Assembly (NCBI GenBank): GCA_030267565.1
Contig: BRXU01000081.1
Span: forward strand, 41,026 to 105,025
Source: Pleodorina starrii
Lineage: Eukaryota > Chlorophyta > Chlorophyceae > Chlamydomonadales > Volvocaceae
Reading direction: 5' to 3'
Length of the DNA stretch: 64,000 nt
The translations under genes were made by a program, and so were the position numbers. The notes below the pieces were generated by a model that ran no database searches, was not told the origin of the DNA, and was given only the letters and a program-made list of their open reading frames with translations. Below are positions 1 through 8,521 of the stretch, in pieces. Every line of letters starts with the position of its first letter. The first letter of the stretch is position 1.

Positions 1-459
1 GTGCGGGGCCGGGGGAGCCTGGCGCTTGGCGGCCAGGAACTCCTGGCCCAGCTCGGCCATCCGCTCCGGCCCGACCTTGGCGCGGAAGGCCGGCAGCTCC
101 TCCTGCTCCTCGTCCTGAACGTGGTGGCGGGTCACGGAGATCAGCTCGGTCAGGGCGTCCTCGAACTCGGCCTCCCCGGGCTCGGTCTTCCCGAGGGTGA
201 CCAGCAGCTCCTTGATGTCGCCGTGCTCCTCGCGGGCGTCGTCGTCGAACTCGTCCATCCCGAGCTCGCGCCACAGGGGGTACATCACCGTCTCCTCGGC
301 GAAGGCGTGCAGGGACAGCTCGAAGCTGATCTGGTCCACGAGGGTGCCCCGGTCGCCGCGGCCGGCCTCGAGGTGCTGGAACTGGCGCTCGACGATCGCG
401 TGGTCGTCGGCGATCAGGTGGTCGATGTCACCGGGCTGGGTGGGATAGGACAGTGCCAT
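1..459 (-). CDS. Hemerythrin HHE-domain protein (3' end outside window)
   Basis: The reverse strand reads without a stop from an ATG at 459 to the window edge, giving 153 codons of a hemerythrin-like protein. Expected non-haem di-iron ligands are visible: His20, His51 with Glu55 in an HAFAE stretch, His79, and His112/113 followed by acidic residues to Glu117. Such proteins bind O2, NO or iron and are often induced by oxidative or nitrosative stress; that role is family knowledge. A GAGGAG ribosome site lies about 7 nt upstream. The gene follows the SDR at 631-1530 on the same strand after a 171-nt gap, so it may belong to the same stress cluster with its own promoter. The C-terminus is missing only because the window ends. 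Confidence 0.85.
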   Translation of the reverse strand, partial: MALSYPTQPGDIDHLIADDHAIVERQFQHLEAGRGDRGTLVDQISFELSLHAFAEETVMYPLWRELGMDEFDDDAREEHGDIKELLVTLGKTEPGEAEFEDALTELISVTRHHVQDEEQEELPAFRAKVGPERMAELGQEFLAAKRQAPPAPH

Positions 460-630
460 GGGTGGGTCTCCTCACAGGGGACGGTGGGCCGGGCGTACCC
501 CGGCCTGCTGCCGGACCTCGATCCGGGGCACCGGGAACCGGTGCCGGAAAGCAGCCCCGGAACGCGGTGCCGGGGCGTGCGGCAGGGCGGGCGGGCCAGG
601 ACGGGTGCCGGGCCCGCCCGGCCGGAGCGG

Positions 631-1530
631 TCAGGGCGTGGGCATCCCGCCGGTCGCGGCGAGGGTCTCCCCGCTGACGTAGCTGGACTCCTGGGAGGCC
701 AGGAACACGTAGGCCGGGGCCATCTCCGCGGGCTGGCCCGGCCGGCCCAGCGGGGCCTCGGAGGCGCCGAACTCGGGCAGCTTCTCCGCAGGCTGTCCGC
801 CCACGACCTGCAACGGGGTCCACACCGGACCCGGCGCCACGACGTTGACCCGGATGCCCTTGGGCGCCAGCTGGGCGGCCAGGGACTTGCTGAAGCCGTT
901 GATCGCGTACTTCGTGGAGGCGTAGTCCAGCAGGATCGGGGCCGGCTGGTAACCCTGGATCGAGGAGGTGTTGATGATGGCCGAGCCCGGGGGCAGGTGC
1001 GGGACGGCGGCCTTGCACAGCCAGAACATGGCGTAGACGTTGGTCTTGTAGGTCTCGTCGAACTGCTCGTCGGTCAGCTCCAGGATGTCCGGGCAGTGCT
1101 GCTGCTTGCCGGCGATGTTGGCCAGGATGTCGATCCCGCCCAGCTCGGCCACCGCGGTGGCGATCAGCTGCTCGCAGTAGGCCTTGTCGGTGACGTCCCC
1201 GGGCACGGCCACGGCACGGCGCCCAGCGGCCTCGATGAGCTCCACGACCTCACGGGCATCCGGCTCCTCCTGCGGAAGGTAGGACAGCACCACGTCGGCG
1301 CCCTCCCGGGCATAGGCGATCGCCGTGGCCCGGCCGATGCCGGAGTCCGCACCGGTCACCACCGCCCTGCGACCCTCCAGCCGCCCGGAACCGCGGTAGC
1401 TGGACTCCCCGGAATCGGGCTTCGGCGCCATCTCGCCCTGCAGGCCCGGCCCCTCCTGCTGCTGCTCGAAGCTCTCGTCAGGACCGGGATACTGCGTCGT
1501 GGGATCCTGCATCGTGTACTGGTCGGACAT
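631..1530 (-). CDS. SDR family oxidoreductase (general-stress type)
   Basis: This 299-aa short-chain dehydrogenase has a hydrophilic, Gln-rich N-terminal extension of about 50 residues, then the NAD(P)-binding TGADSGIG motif (59-66), an NIAG motif near 138-141, and a catalytic set with Ser189/190, Tyr203 and Lys207 in YASTK. The extension with QEGPGLQGEM wording is typical of the subgroup annotated as general stress protein 39 or YhdF/YdaD-like dehydrogenase; the substrate is unknown. The start is an ATG preceded by GGAGAGG. It is probably cytoplasmic and NADPH-linked. The hemerythrin gene lies downstream on the same strand, consistent with a stress context. Confidence 0.92.
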   Translation of the reverse strand: MSDQYTMQDPTTQYPGPDESFEQQQEGPGLQGEMAPKPDSGESSYRGSGRLEGRRAVVTGADSGIGRATAIAYAREGADVVLSYLPQEEPDAREVVELIEAAGRRAVAVPGDVTDKAYCEQLIATAVAELGGIDILANIAGKQQHCPDILELTDEQFDETYKTNVYAMFWLCKAAVPHLPPGSAIINTSSIQGYQPAPILLDYASTKYAINGFSKSLAAQLAPKGIRVNVVAPGPVWTPLQVVGGQPAEKLPEFGASEAPLGRPGQPAEMAPAYVFLASQESSYVSGETLAATGGMPTP

Positions 1531-1960
1531 CGGGTGCCTCTCCGTCGGGTGGACCGTCAGCTTGCTTGTTACCCAATCTCCCAGCCGTCCGTGGAGGTGT
1601 CAATGAATCGGTGCTCTACGCGAACTGCGCTCTCGTGACTCGCCGGGCTCTGACTCCGCGCAGATCAGTCACAAAGCCGCAGGGCCTGCTGGCAACCACG
1701 TTCCTCGCGGGGCTGCCCGAGCCCTGGCCGGTTGATGTTCGATCGGTGAATGCGCCAACACGCTACCGAAAGAGCCTTGGAAAGCCCCGCGTCACTTCAC
1801 CTTCGTGTCGTCGATGCTTGAGAGCGTCATCGTCGTCCTGGTGCTCACCACCATCGAAAGAGGAGCAGGGTGGGAGAACCTCAGTAGTAGGGTCGGTTCC
1901 ATCACAGAAATCAGCAGGCTGTCGTTTCGGCTGGAGCAACGGCCTTGAGAGGGAGGTTCG
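1531..1960. other. Intergenic region, no supported gene
   Basis: These 430 bases separate the leftward SDR from the rightward MDR dehydrogenase. Short ORFs cross it on both strands, but none has a convincing ribosome site, domain or continuous codon bias. It should hold the divergent promoters of the flanking genes; no clear -10/-35 pair was identified. The only firm signal is the GGGAGG ribosome site just before 1961. Confidence 0.5.
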
Positions 1961-3136
1961 ATGAAGGCTCTGACATGGCAGGGAAAGCGCTCGGTGAGCG
2001 TGGAGGAGGTTCCGGATCCCAGGATCCAGGAGCCCACGGACGCAATCGTGCGGATCACCTCCTCCGCCATCTGTGGCTCGGATCTGCACCTGTACGAGGT
2101 GCTGGGCCCGTTCATGGACCGAGGTGACATTATTGGCCACGAGCCGATGGGCATCGTGGAGGAGGTCGGCTCGGCCGTCACGAACATCAAGGTCGGCGAC
2201 CGGGTGGTGATCCCGTTCAACGTCTCCTGCGGGCACTGCTTCATGTGCCGGAAGGGCCTGCAGTCCCAGTGTGAGACCACCCAGGTCCGGGAGTACGGCA
2301 GCGGCGCAGTCTTCCTGGGCTATTCCCGCCTCTACGGCTCCGTGTCGGGTGGGCAGGCCGAGTATTTGCGGGTGCCGCACGCTGACTACGGGCCCATCAG
2401 AGTCCCCGACACCGGTGAGGACGAGCGGTACCTGTACCTCTCCGATGTGGTCCCGACGGCCTGGCAGGCCGTGCAGTACGCGGCCCCGCCGGAGGGTGGC
2501 TCACTGGCTGTGCTGGGTCTGGGTCCGATCGGGCAGATGTCGGCCCGGATCGGCCGGTACCTCGGCTACCGGGTGATTGCGGTGGACCCCGTGGCCGAGC
2601 GCCGGGCCATGGCTCAGCGCCATGGGATCGAGACACTGGACTCCTCTCACGATGTGGCAGAGCAGCTGAAGGACCTCACGGACGGGCGCGGACCGGACTC
2701 CGTGGTGGATGCCGTCGGGATGGAGGCCCACGGCTCCCCGGTGGCAGGTGTGGTCCACAAAGCGGTGGGGTTGCTGCCGTCCCCGCTGGGCCGGCAGGCG
2801 ATGGAAACAGTCGGGGTGGACAAGCTCGACGCGCTCTACACCGCCATCGACGCTGTCCGGCGCGGAGGCACGATCTCGATCAGCGGCGTGTATGGCGGGA
2901 CGAAGGACCCCCTGCCGCTGCTGACGATGTTCGACAAGCAGATCCAATTGCGGATGGGCCAGTGCAACGTGAAGTCCTGGATCGATGACCTGCTCCCGCT
3001 GGTCGACGACCCTTCGGACCCGCTGGGCGTCCTGGACCTGAAGACCCACACGGCGTCGTTGGATGAGGCGCCGCAGATGTATGAGATGTTCCAGAAGAAG
3101 CAGGACGGGTGCATCAAGGTGGTGCTCAAGCCGTAG
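1961..3136 (+). CDS. Zinc-dependent MDR alcohol dehydrogenase
   Basis: A 391-aa medium-chain dehydrogenase. Catalytic zinc ligands Cys38 (ICGSDLH) and His60/Glu61 (GHE) are present, as are the four structural-zinc cysteines 90, 93, 96 and 104. A Rossmann glycine motif (LGLGPIG) begins near residue 184. The CGSDLHLYE and IPFNVSCGHC wording matches the glutathione-independent formaldehyde dehydrogenase-like branch, as in the paralogue at 55833, but the substrate cannot be fixed. The ATG is preceded by GGGAGG. The gene appears monocistronic, with a strong hairpin just after the stop. It would oxidise an alcohol or hydrated aldehyde in the cytoplasm with NAD(P). Confidence 0.9.
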   Translation: MKALTWQGKRSVSVEEVPDPRIQEPTDAIVRITSSAICGSDLHLYEVLGPFMDRGDIIGHEPMGIVEEVGSAVTNIKVGDRVVIPFNVSCGHCFMCRKGLQSQCETTQVREYGSGAVFLGYSRLYGSVSGGQAEYLRVPHADYGPIRVPDTGEDERYLYLSDVVPTAWQAVQYAAPPEGGSLAVLGLGPIGQMSARIGRYLGYRVIAVDPVAERRAMAQRHGIETLDSSHDVAEQLKDLTDGRGPDSVVDAVGMEAHGSPVAGVVHKAVGLLPSPLGRQAMETVGVDKLDALYTAIDAVRRGGTISISGVYGGTKDPLPLLTMFDKQIQLRMGQCNVKSWIDDLLPLVDDPSDPLGVLDLKTHTASLDEAPQMYEMFQKKQDGCIKVVLKP

Positions 3137-3148
3137 TTCCGAACGGGT

Positions 3149-3188
3149 CGTCGGACCCCGGCCCTCGTAGGAGGAACGGGGTCCGACG
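3149..3188 (+). terminator. Hairpin after MDR dehydrogenase
   Basis: A perfect 12-bp inverted repeat (arms 3149-3160 and 3177-3188, GTCGGACCCCG type) with a 16-nt loop lies 13 nt after the stop. There is no T-tract. It sits between converging genes and could serve both strands. Confidence 0.6.
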
Positions 3189-3231
3189 TGTTCTCAGCCC
3201 TGACCACCGGCGTCGGGCGGTGGATCAGCGT

Positions 3232-4062
3232 TCAGGCGTCGAAGTCGGTGCTGCGGCTGATGGATTCCCAGGCGTCGACCTCGGTGCGCAGCGCGTCGAG
3301 TGCGGCTCGGAACCCGTCCGAGGCGTCGTTGCCGAGCAGCAGCATGTACGGGACCTCATCGGACTCGACGGCCGTGATGAGTGCGGCGGCGGCTTTCACC
3401 GGGTCGCCCTGCTGCTTGCCGTGCACCGTGTCGTGCTCCTTGCGGCGCTTTCCCGCGGTCTGCGCGTAGTCCGCGATCGGTTCCACCGACTGTGTCAGGG
3501 ACCGGTCGGCGAAGTCCGTGCGGAACGCACCGGGCTCGACGACCATCACGTCGATACCGAGCGGGGCGACCTCTTTGCGCAGCGACAGGGTCAGCGCCTC
3601 GATCGCGGCCTTGACGGCCGCGTAGTATCCGGAGCCCTCCGGGCAGATCCGCGCCCCGATCGAGGAGAGGTTCACGATCGTGCCGGAGCGGCGGGAGCGC
3701 ATTCCCGGCAGCACCGCCTTGATCGTGCGCACCGTGCCGAACACGTGCGTGTCGAACAGCCGGTGGACAGGTCCGTCCTCGCCTTCTTCGACGGCGGCCC
3801 GGTAGCCGTAGCCTGCGTTGTTGACGAGGACGTCGACAACACCGAAGCGTGCCTCTGCTGCGCCTACGGCGGCGGTGACCTGCGCGTCGTCGGTGACGTC
3901 GAGCATGACGGCAATGGCGGTGTCGGGGTAGGCATCAGCGAGATCCTGGACCTTCGCCACGTCGCGGGCGGTGACGACTGCGTTGTCGCCGTGGGCGAGG
4001 ACGGCTTCGGCGAGTGCTCTGCCGAGTCCGGTCGAGCAGCCGGTGATGAGCCAGGTGGCCAT
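3232..4062 (-). CDS. SDR family NAD(P)-dependent oxidoreductase
   Basis: A 276-aa short-chain dehydrogenase starting MATWLITG. The cofactor motif TGCSTGLG is at the N-terminus, followed by NNAGYG and the catalytic set Ser (NLSS), Tyr and Lys in a YYAAVKAA context. The phrase VVEPGAFRTDF is typical of the oxidoreductase/SDR subgroup resembling retinol-dehydrogenase-like classical SDRs. An ATG 15 nt further upstream (4077) is in frame, but the 4062 start has the better ribosome site (GAAGG, 7-nt spacing). It ends close to the dehydrogenase terminator and converges with that gene. The substrate is unknown. Confidence 0.9.
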   Translation of the reverse strand: MATWLITGCSTGLGRALAEAVLAHGDNAVVTARDVAKVQDLADAYPDTAIAVMLDVTDDAQVTAAVGAAEARFGVVDVLVNNAGYGYRAAVEEGEDGPVHRLFDTHVFGTVRTIKAVLPGMRSRRSGTIVNLSSIGARICPEGSGYYAAVKAAIEALTLSLRKEVAPLGIDVMVVEPGAFRTDFADRSLTQSVEPIADYAQTAGKRRKEHDTVHGKQQGDPVKAAAALITAVESDEVPYMLLLGNDASDGFRAALDALRTEVDAWESISRSTDFDA

Positions 4063-4178
4063 GGACGTGCCTTCCATCGGGTGAGTGCTGCGTGGGAACA
4101 GGCTAGAGGATGCTGTTGGCCGTCACGCTCATCAACCTCCGCTGACTACGCCAGGCCACCGAGTTATGAGACCAGGTG

Positions 4179-4493
4179 TTAGCCCAGTCCAGTGAGACGC
4201 AGGGTGGCGGTCACGGTGATGGCGGCTGCGACGGTGAGCAGGAACGGCGCCTTGCGCCAGCCCAGCACCGCGGCCACGGTGCAGCCGGCCAGCAGCGAGG
4301 GGCCGGCGAAAGCGCCGTCGTGGAAGGTGCCCGAGCGCACCGCGACCGCTGCCAGCAGCACTACCGAGCAGGCCTCCAGGGTGGTCTGCAGCCCTGGGGG
4401 TGGGGCCCAGCGGGTGCGCAACGCCGGTCCGGCGACCCGGAAGGCGAAGGTACCCGCGGCCAGGACGAGAATGGCGGGGACCAGTCCACTCAC
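4179..4493 (-). CDS. azlD: AzlD-family branched-chain amino acid exporter subunit
   Basis: A 104-aa protein with about three hydrophobic helices and the FRVAGPAL motif typical of AzlD, the small subunit of AzlCD branched-chain amino acid exporters. Its GTG start overlaps the azlC stop (GTGA, 4490-4493), showing translational coupling. Length and hydropathy match the family. A longer reading of the same frame upstream is an antisense artefact over azlC. Confidence 0.85.
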   Translation of the reverse strand: MSGLVPAILVLAAGTFAFRVAGPALRTRWAPPPGLQTTLEACSVVLLAAVAVRSGTFHDGAFAGPSLLAGCTVAAVLGWRKAPFLLTVAAAITVTATLRLTGLG

Positions 4494-5161
4494 GCGGCCA
4501 CCTCCTGGGTGGCAGGGGCGGTGGTGCGCCAGGGGCGGGCCAGGACCACGGCGGTCACTGCCAGCAGCTCCGGCAGCCCGGCGGGCAGGAATCCGGCGGC
4601 GCCTGCGGTCAGGCCCGCCCCGGTGACCACGGCGGCGATCATGGGTGCTCCACCGGCCCGGACCTTCGGCAGCACCAGGGCCAGGACCACAGCCGGGAAG
4701 ACCGCATCCAGGCCCCAGGTGCGCACATCGCCCAGGAAGGCTCCCAGCCAAGTGCCCAGGGCGGTGCTGGCCGGCCAGATGGCCACCGCCCCGATCCCGC
4801 TCACCCAGAACCCCAGGCGTCGGGTGGCGTCGTCCTCCTCGGCCAGGGCGAAGGAGATCGACTCGTCGTTGACCACGTGCGCGGCGGCCAGGGCGCGGAC
4901 ACCGTGCCCGAGCAGGGGCGCGGCCTGGAACCCGAAGGGCAGGTACCGGGCGTTGACCAGCAGTCCGGCGGCTGCGGCCAGCCACGAGCTGGCACCGGAG
5001 GCGATGATCGTGACGAACATCAGCTCCGAGGTCCCGGCCACCACCAGCACCGACAGCAGCACCGGGATCCACCAGGGCAGTCCGTGCTCGACGGAGATCG
5101 CTCCGTAGGAGACACCCATGACTCCGACGGCGGCGGTGACGAACAGCGCGGACCGGACCAC
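4490..5161 (-). CDS. azlC: AzlC-family branched-chain amino acid permease
   Basis: A 223-aa integral membrane protein with a run of hydrophobic segments and the LVNARYLPFG motif diagnostic of AzlC. With AzlD it exports branched-chain amino acids, and in some species toxic analogues. Family members are usually about 230-240 aa; the N-terminus (MVRSALFV) may be slightly short, and an upstream start was not evident. It is transcribed divergently from the XRE/cupin regulator at 5221, a common arrangement suggesting local regulation by that protein. Confidence 0.87.
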   Translation of the reverse strand: MVRSALFVTAAVGVMGVSYGAISVEHGLPWWIPVLLSVLVVAGTSELMFVTIIASGASSWLAAAAGLLVNARYLPFGFQAAPLLGHGVRALAAAHVVNDESISFALAEEDDATRRLGFWVSGIGAVAIWPASTALGTWLGAFLGDVRTWGLDAVFPAVVLALVLPKVRAGGAPMIAAVVTGAGLTAGAAGFLPAGLPELLAVTAVVLARPWRTTAPATQEVAA

Positions 5162-5220
5162 GGACTTAGCCCCTGTTCGCTGTGAGGACTTCAGGTTCTA
5201 TACAGTGAACGCCTACACTG
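5162..5220. promoter_or_regulatory. Divergent promoter/operator between azlC and regulator
   Basis: This 59-bp gap holds TACACT (5214-5219) as a possible -10 for the rightward regulator and TATAGA-like bases on the other strand for azlCD. An inverted repeat CAGTG-N8-CACTG (5203-5207 and 5216-5220) overlaps the rightward -10 and is a candidate operator. The assignment is inferred from position. Confidence 0.4.
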
Positions 5221-5820
5221 GTGTCTGTCAAGACGAACAATCAACTGATGGAGCGAACAGTGGGTGTTGGTGCCAAGGCCCCCTTGAAAGCGATTGCCGC
5301 CGCCCTGAAACGAGAACGGGAGGCGGTCGGTCTGTCCCTGACCGAGGTGGCCCGCCAGGCCGGGATCGCCAAATCCACCCTGTCCCAGTTAGAGGCAGGG
5401 ACGGGCAATCCCAACCTGGAAACCCTGTGGGCCCTGGCGGTGGCCCTGGATGTGTCCCTGGCCGACCTGCTGGACCCGCCGCGGTCCCAGGTGCTGCTCG
5501 TGCGGGCGGGGGAGGGCGAGCCGATCCGGGCGGAGCGCTCCGACTACGCTGCCACGCTGCTCTCCTCTGCGGCACCGGGCACCCGACGGGATCTCTATCG
5601 GCTGGCCTTTGAGCCCGGCCCCGCCCGGGAGTCCGACCCGCACCCCACCTCGGTGATCGAACATCTCGTGCTTTCCAGTGGCAGGGCCCTGGTCGGCCCC
5701 GCCGACTCGGCCGTGGAGCTCGGCCCCGGGGACTACATCAGTTACCCCGGCGACGTCCCGCACACCATTCAGGCCCTCGAACCGGGCACTACTGCTGTGC
5801 TGATCCTCGAACACCGCTAA
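5221..5820 (+). CDS. XRE-family regulator with C-terminal cupin
   Basis: A protein of up to 199 aa with an N-terminal helix-turn-helix (SLTEVARQAGIAKSTLSQLE, about residues 36-55) and a C-terminal cupin barrel (about 110-195, including GPGDYISYPGDVPH). Such proteins sense a small ligand and repress neighbouring transport or catabolic genes. The first in-frame start is GTG at 5221; an ATG at 5248 is also possible. With the putative -10 at 5214-5219, transcription would begin close to either codon, so the gene may be leaderless or nearly so. The divergent azlCD is the likely target. Confidence 0.88.
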   Translation: MSVKTNNQLMERTVGVGAKAPLKAIAAALKREREAVGLSLTEVARQAGIAKSTLSQLEAGTGNPNLETLWALAVALDVSLADLLDPPRSQVLLVRAGEGEPIRAERSDYAATLLSSAAPGTRRDLYRLAFEPGPARESDPHPTSVIEHLVLSSGRALVGPADSAVELGPGDYISYPGDVPHTIQALEPGTTAVLILEHR

Positions 5821-6134
5821 CCCCAGGCCCGCACCGGTCCACCGCACCGCGACCACTCCACCCCTGATGCCTCGCCGCGGCAATACTGCAATAGGGGTCG
5901 CTTGCAGGCGTCCTGCGTTCTAGGAGCGGAAGCCGCAGTGGGCGGTCTTGGTGCCGGTCGAGAGCTTGTTGATGGACAGCTGGTGCATGAGTCCCTCCAC
6001 GCCCTCCGCTTTACATGTGGCCGGCCATGGGCCACTTCCCGCGAGATTGGCGTTGCAGGTGAGGTTTCTCTTCGATCATGCGGCTTGACCAGCAGCTGGA
6101 CCGGCCCAGGTGATGGCATCCCTAGCATGAAGAC
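5821..6134. other. Intergenic region with possible gene remnant
   Basis: No complete gene is supported in these 314 bases. On the minus strand, about 5926-6000 reads as a short Cys/Lys-containing tail ending in CGFRS and a stop, which may be the C-terminus of a decayed gene; its upstream frame is not convincing. ORFs crossing the region on either strand lack domains and ribosome sites. Confidence 0.3.
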
Positions 6135-6623
6135 ATGCGCCTGCGAGAGACGATCCCAGCTGACCTGGACATCCTCTTGAGCTGGGTGCCGTCCGAGGCA
6201 GACATGGTGCTCTGGTCCGGGCGCACGTTTACCTGGCCGCTGGATCGTGGGCAATTGGAGAACTACCTGCAGAATGCTCAGCGCCGGTACTGGACCGGAT
6301 TGGACCCGGAGTCGAGGAATCCGATCGGTCACGCCTCCCTGCTCGTCGACAATGACGCGGCCATGATGCGGCTCGGCTGCATCCTCCTCGACCCGGCAGC
6401 TCGCGGGCGTGGTTTGGGGCGGGAGCTGATCAGCGCGGCGGTGCGCACCGGCTTCGAGATCACCGAGCTGCCGGCCATGAAACTGGGTGTGTACGCACAC
6501 AACATCTCGGCTCGGCGGGTGTACGAGGACCTGGGGTTCAAAGAGACCGGCCGGGTGCGCAGCACCGAGGTGAACGGCCAGCCCTGGCATGCCGTGGAAA
6601 TGGAGCGACTACGGCCCCACTAA
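6135..6623 (+). CDS. GNAT family N-acetyltransferase
   Basis: A 162-aa GCN5-related acetyltransferase. The acetyl-CoA pyrophosphate loop is visible in LDPAARGRGLGRELI (about residues 85-99), followed by a VYAHNISARRVYEDLGF segment characteristic of the C-terminal part of the fold. The length is normal for the RimJ/RimL-like group. The acceptor is unknown; proteins, aminoglycosides and polyamines are all possible. It stands alone between the azl cluster and argS. Confidence 0.85.
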   Translation: MRLRETIPADLDILLSWVPSEADMVLWSGRTFTWPLDRGQLENYLQNAQRRYWTGLDPESRNPIGHASLLVDNDAAMMRLGCILLDPAARGRGLGRELISAAVRTGFEITELPAMKLGVYAHNISARRVYEDLGFKETGRVRSTEVNGQPWHAVEMERLRPH

Positions 6624-6799
6624 CTCGCTCGTGGGCACCGACTCTCTTCGGAGATCGATTCATGCCTGGCGCAAGGGCCTGGCGTTGCAGTTGGGGTTCC
6701 CGTCGGACGTGGCATCGGTGTCCGAGAAGCGGTGTTTGTCGCTGTCGTGCACCGGTGGCGACCATGTCCGGGGGATCGGGGCGCTGTAGAGGGCGGCGT

Positions 6800-6805
6800 T
6801 ATGCT
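6800..6805 (+). promoter_or_regulatory. -10 element for leaderless argS
   Basis: TATGCT ends 6 nt before the GTG of argS at 6812, so transcription should start at or next to the start codon. No Shine-Dalgarno sequence is present, as expected for a leaderless actinobacterial transcript. Confidence 0.55.
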
Positions 6806-6811
6806 TCACGG

Positions 6812-8452
6812 GTGACTCCAGAGGAACTTTCCGCCGCCATTTCCGCGTGTTTGCAGGCCGCCGTCGAGGCCGGTGACTTCGATGTCGAACTGCCCTCCGA
6901 GGTGCGTGTGGAGCGACCGAAGAACCGGGAGCACGGTGACTGGGCCACGAACATCGCCCTGCAGCTGGGCAAGAAGGCGGGGATGAATCCGCGCCAGTTC
7001 GCCCAGGTCCTCAGCGGCCGCCTGGACGACATCGACGGCGTCAAGAGCGTCGACGTCGCCGGCCCGGGCTTCCTCAACATCACCCTCGATGCCGGTGCCG
7101 TGGGCGAGCTCGCCCGCACCATCGTCGAGGCAGGACCTGCCTACGGCACGAACGACGCCCTCGCGGGCCACACCATCAACATGGAGTTCGTCTCGGCGAA
7201 CCCCACCGGGCCGTTGCATCTGGCCCACACGCGCTGGGCCGCACTGGGCGACTCGATCGCGCGTGTCCTGCGCGCCAGCGGGGCCGCGGTGACGGCCGAG
7301 TACTACATCAACGATGCCGGAACGCAGATGAACACCTTCGCCGCCTCCGTCCTTGCCACCATCAAGGGCCGACCGGTCCCGGACGGCGGCTATCCCGGCG
7401 AGTACATCGCCGACCTCGGCCGCCTTGCTCTGACTGCCCGGCCGGAGCTGGCGGACATGGACGATGATGAGGCGCTGCCGATCGTCCGGGAACTCGCCTA
7501 TGAAGCGCAGATGGCGGACATCAAGGAGACCCTGGCCGACTTCGGTGTGCACTTCGACGTGTTCTTCTCCGAGTCGGCCCTGCACGAGAGTGGAGCGGTG
7601 GGACAGGCGGTCGACCGCCTGCGGGAGCAAGGTCACGTCTTCGACCTCGATGGTGCCGTCTGGCTGCGCACCACCGACTTCGGCGACGACAAGGATCGCG
7701 TCCTCATCCGGGCCAGCGGTGAGCCCACGTACTTCGCCTCCGACGCGGCGTACTACCTGTCGAAGAAGGACCGCGGGTTTCCCGAGAAGATCTATCTGCT
7801 CGGCGCCGACCACCACGGCTACATCGGCCGGCTGCAAGCCATTGCCGCCTGCGCCGGGGACGACATGGAGCAGAACATCCAGGTGCTCATCGGCCAGATG
7901 GTGTCCGTGAACGGAGCCCGCCTGTCGAAGAGGGCCGGGAACATCATCGAGCTGCGGGATCTGTTGACGTGGCTCGGCACAGATGCGCTGCGGTACTCGC
8001 TGGGCCGGTCGTCGGCGGACTCGGCGATGTCCATCGATCCGCAGCTGCTGCAGAAGAGCACCAACGAGAACCCGGTGTTCTACGTCCAGTACGCCCATGC
8101 CCGGACCCACGCCGTCGCCCGCAACGCGGTGTCGGCCGGAGTGGACACCAGCAACTTCGACGCTGCGTCGCTGGACCACCCCACCGAGAGCGACCTGCTG
8201 GCCGCGCTCGGGCAGTTCCCCGGCGTGGTCGCCCAGTCGGCGACCTTCCGGGAACCGCACCGCGTCGCCCGGCACCTCGAGGTCATCGCCGGCACCTACC
8301 ACCGCTGGTATGACGCCTGCCGCATCGCTCCCCTGGGAGACGCTCCGGTCGAGGACGTGCACCGCTCACGCCTGTGGCTGAACAACGCCACCCAGCAAGT
8401 CCTGGCCAACGGCCTCGACCTCCTCGGCGTTTCTGCACCCAACAGGATGTAA
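6812..8452 (+). CDS. argS: Arginine--tRNA ligase
   Basis: A 546-aa class I aminoacyl-tRNA synthetase charging tRNA-Arg. The N-terminal ArgRS domain (residues 1 to about 90) is followed by ANPTGPLHLAHTRW, where the HIGH signature reads HLAH (136-139), and by RLSKRAGN (370-377), the KMSKS equivalent, then the DALR anticodon-binding C-terminus. HxxG/HxxH variants of the first motif are normal in actinobacterial ArgRS. The GTG start is chosen because homology begins there and a -10 lies 6 nt upstream; 50 more in-frame codons upstream look non-coding. No tRNA or amino acid biosynthesis gene is adjacent, so in this accessory context it may be a second, mobile copy. Confidence 0.93.
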   Translation: MTPEELSAAISACLQAAVEAGDFDVELPSEVRVERPKNREHGDWATNIALQLGKKAGMNPRQFAQVLSGRLDDIDGVKSVDVAGPGFLNITLDAGAVGELARTIVEAGPAYGTNDALAGHTINMEFVSANPTGPLHLAHTRWAALGDSIARVLRASGAAVTAEYYINDAGTQMNTFAASVLATIKGRPVPDGGYPGEYIADLGRLALTARPELADMDDDEALPIVRELAYEAQMADIKETLADFGVHFDVFFSESALHESGAVGQAVDRLREQGHVFDLDGAVWLRTTDFGDDKDRVLIRASGEPTYFASDAAYYLSKKDRGFPEKIYLLGADHHGYIGRLQAIAACAGDDMEQNIQVLIGQMVSVNGARLSKRAGNIIELRDLLTWLGTDALRYSLGRSSADSAMSIDPQLLQKSTNENPVFYVQYAHARTHAVARNAVSAGVDTSNFDAASLDHPTESDLLAALGQFPGVVAQSATFREPHRVARHLEVIAGTYHRWYDACRIAPLGDAPVEDVHRSRLWLNNATQQVLANGLDLLGVSAPNRM

Positions 8453-8521
8453 CCGAGTACGTAGCCATCTGTCCCGGGACGGGTTCCGCTCTTGGGGGGC
8501 AGTGTCAAGGGTCCGGCAGGA

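Noticed and set aside
1..1638. 545-codon plus-strand ORF covering the first 1.6 kb
   Set aside because: It is antisense to the hemerythrin and SDR genes, whose motifs are clear; long antisense frames are normal in GC-rich DNA.
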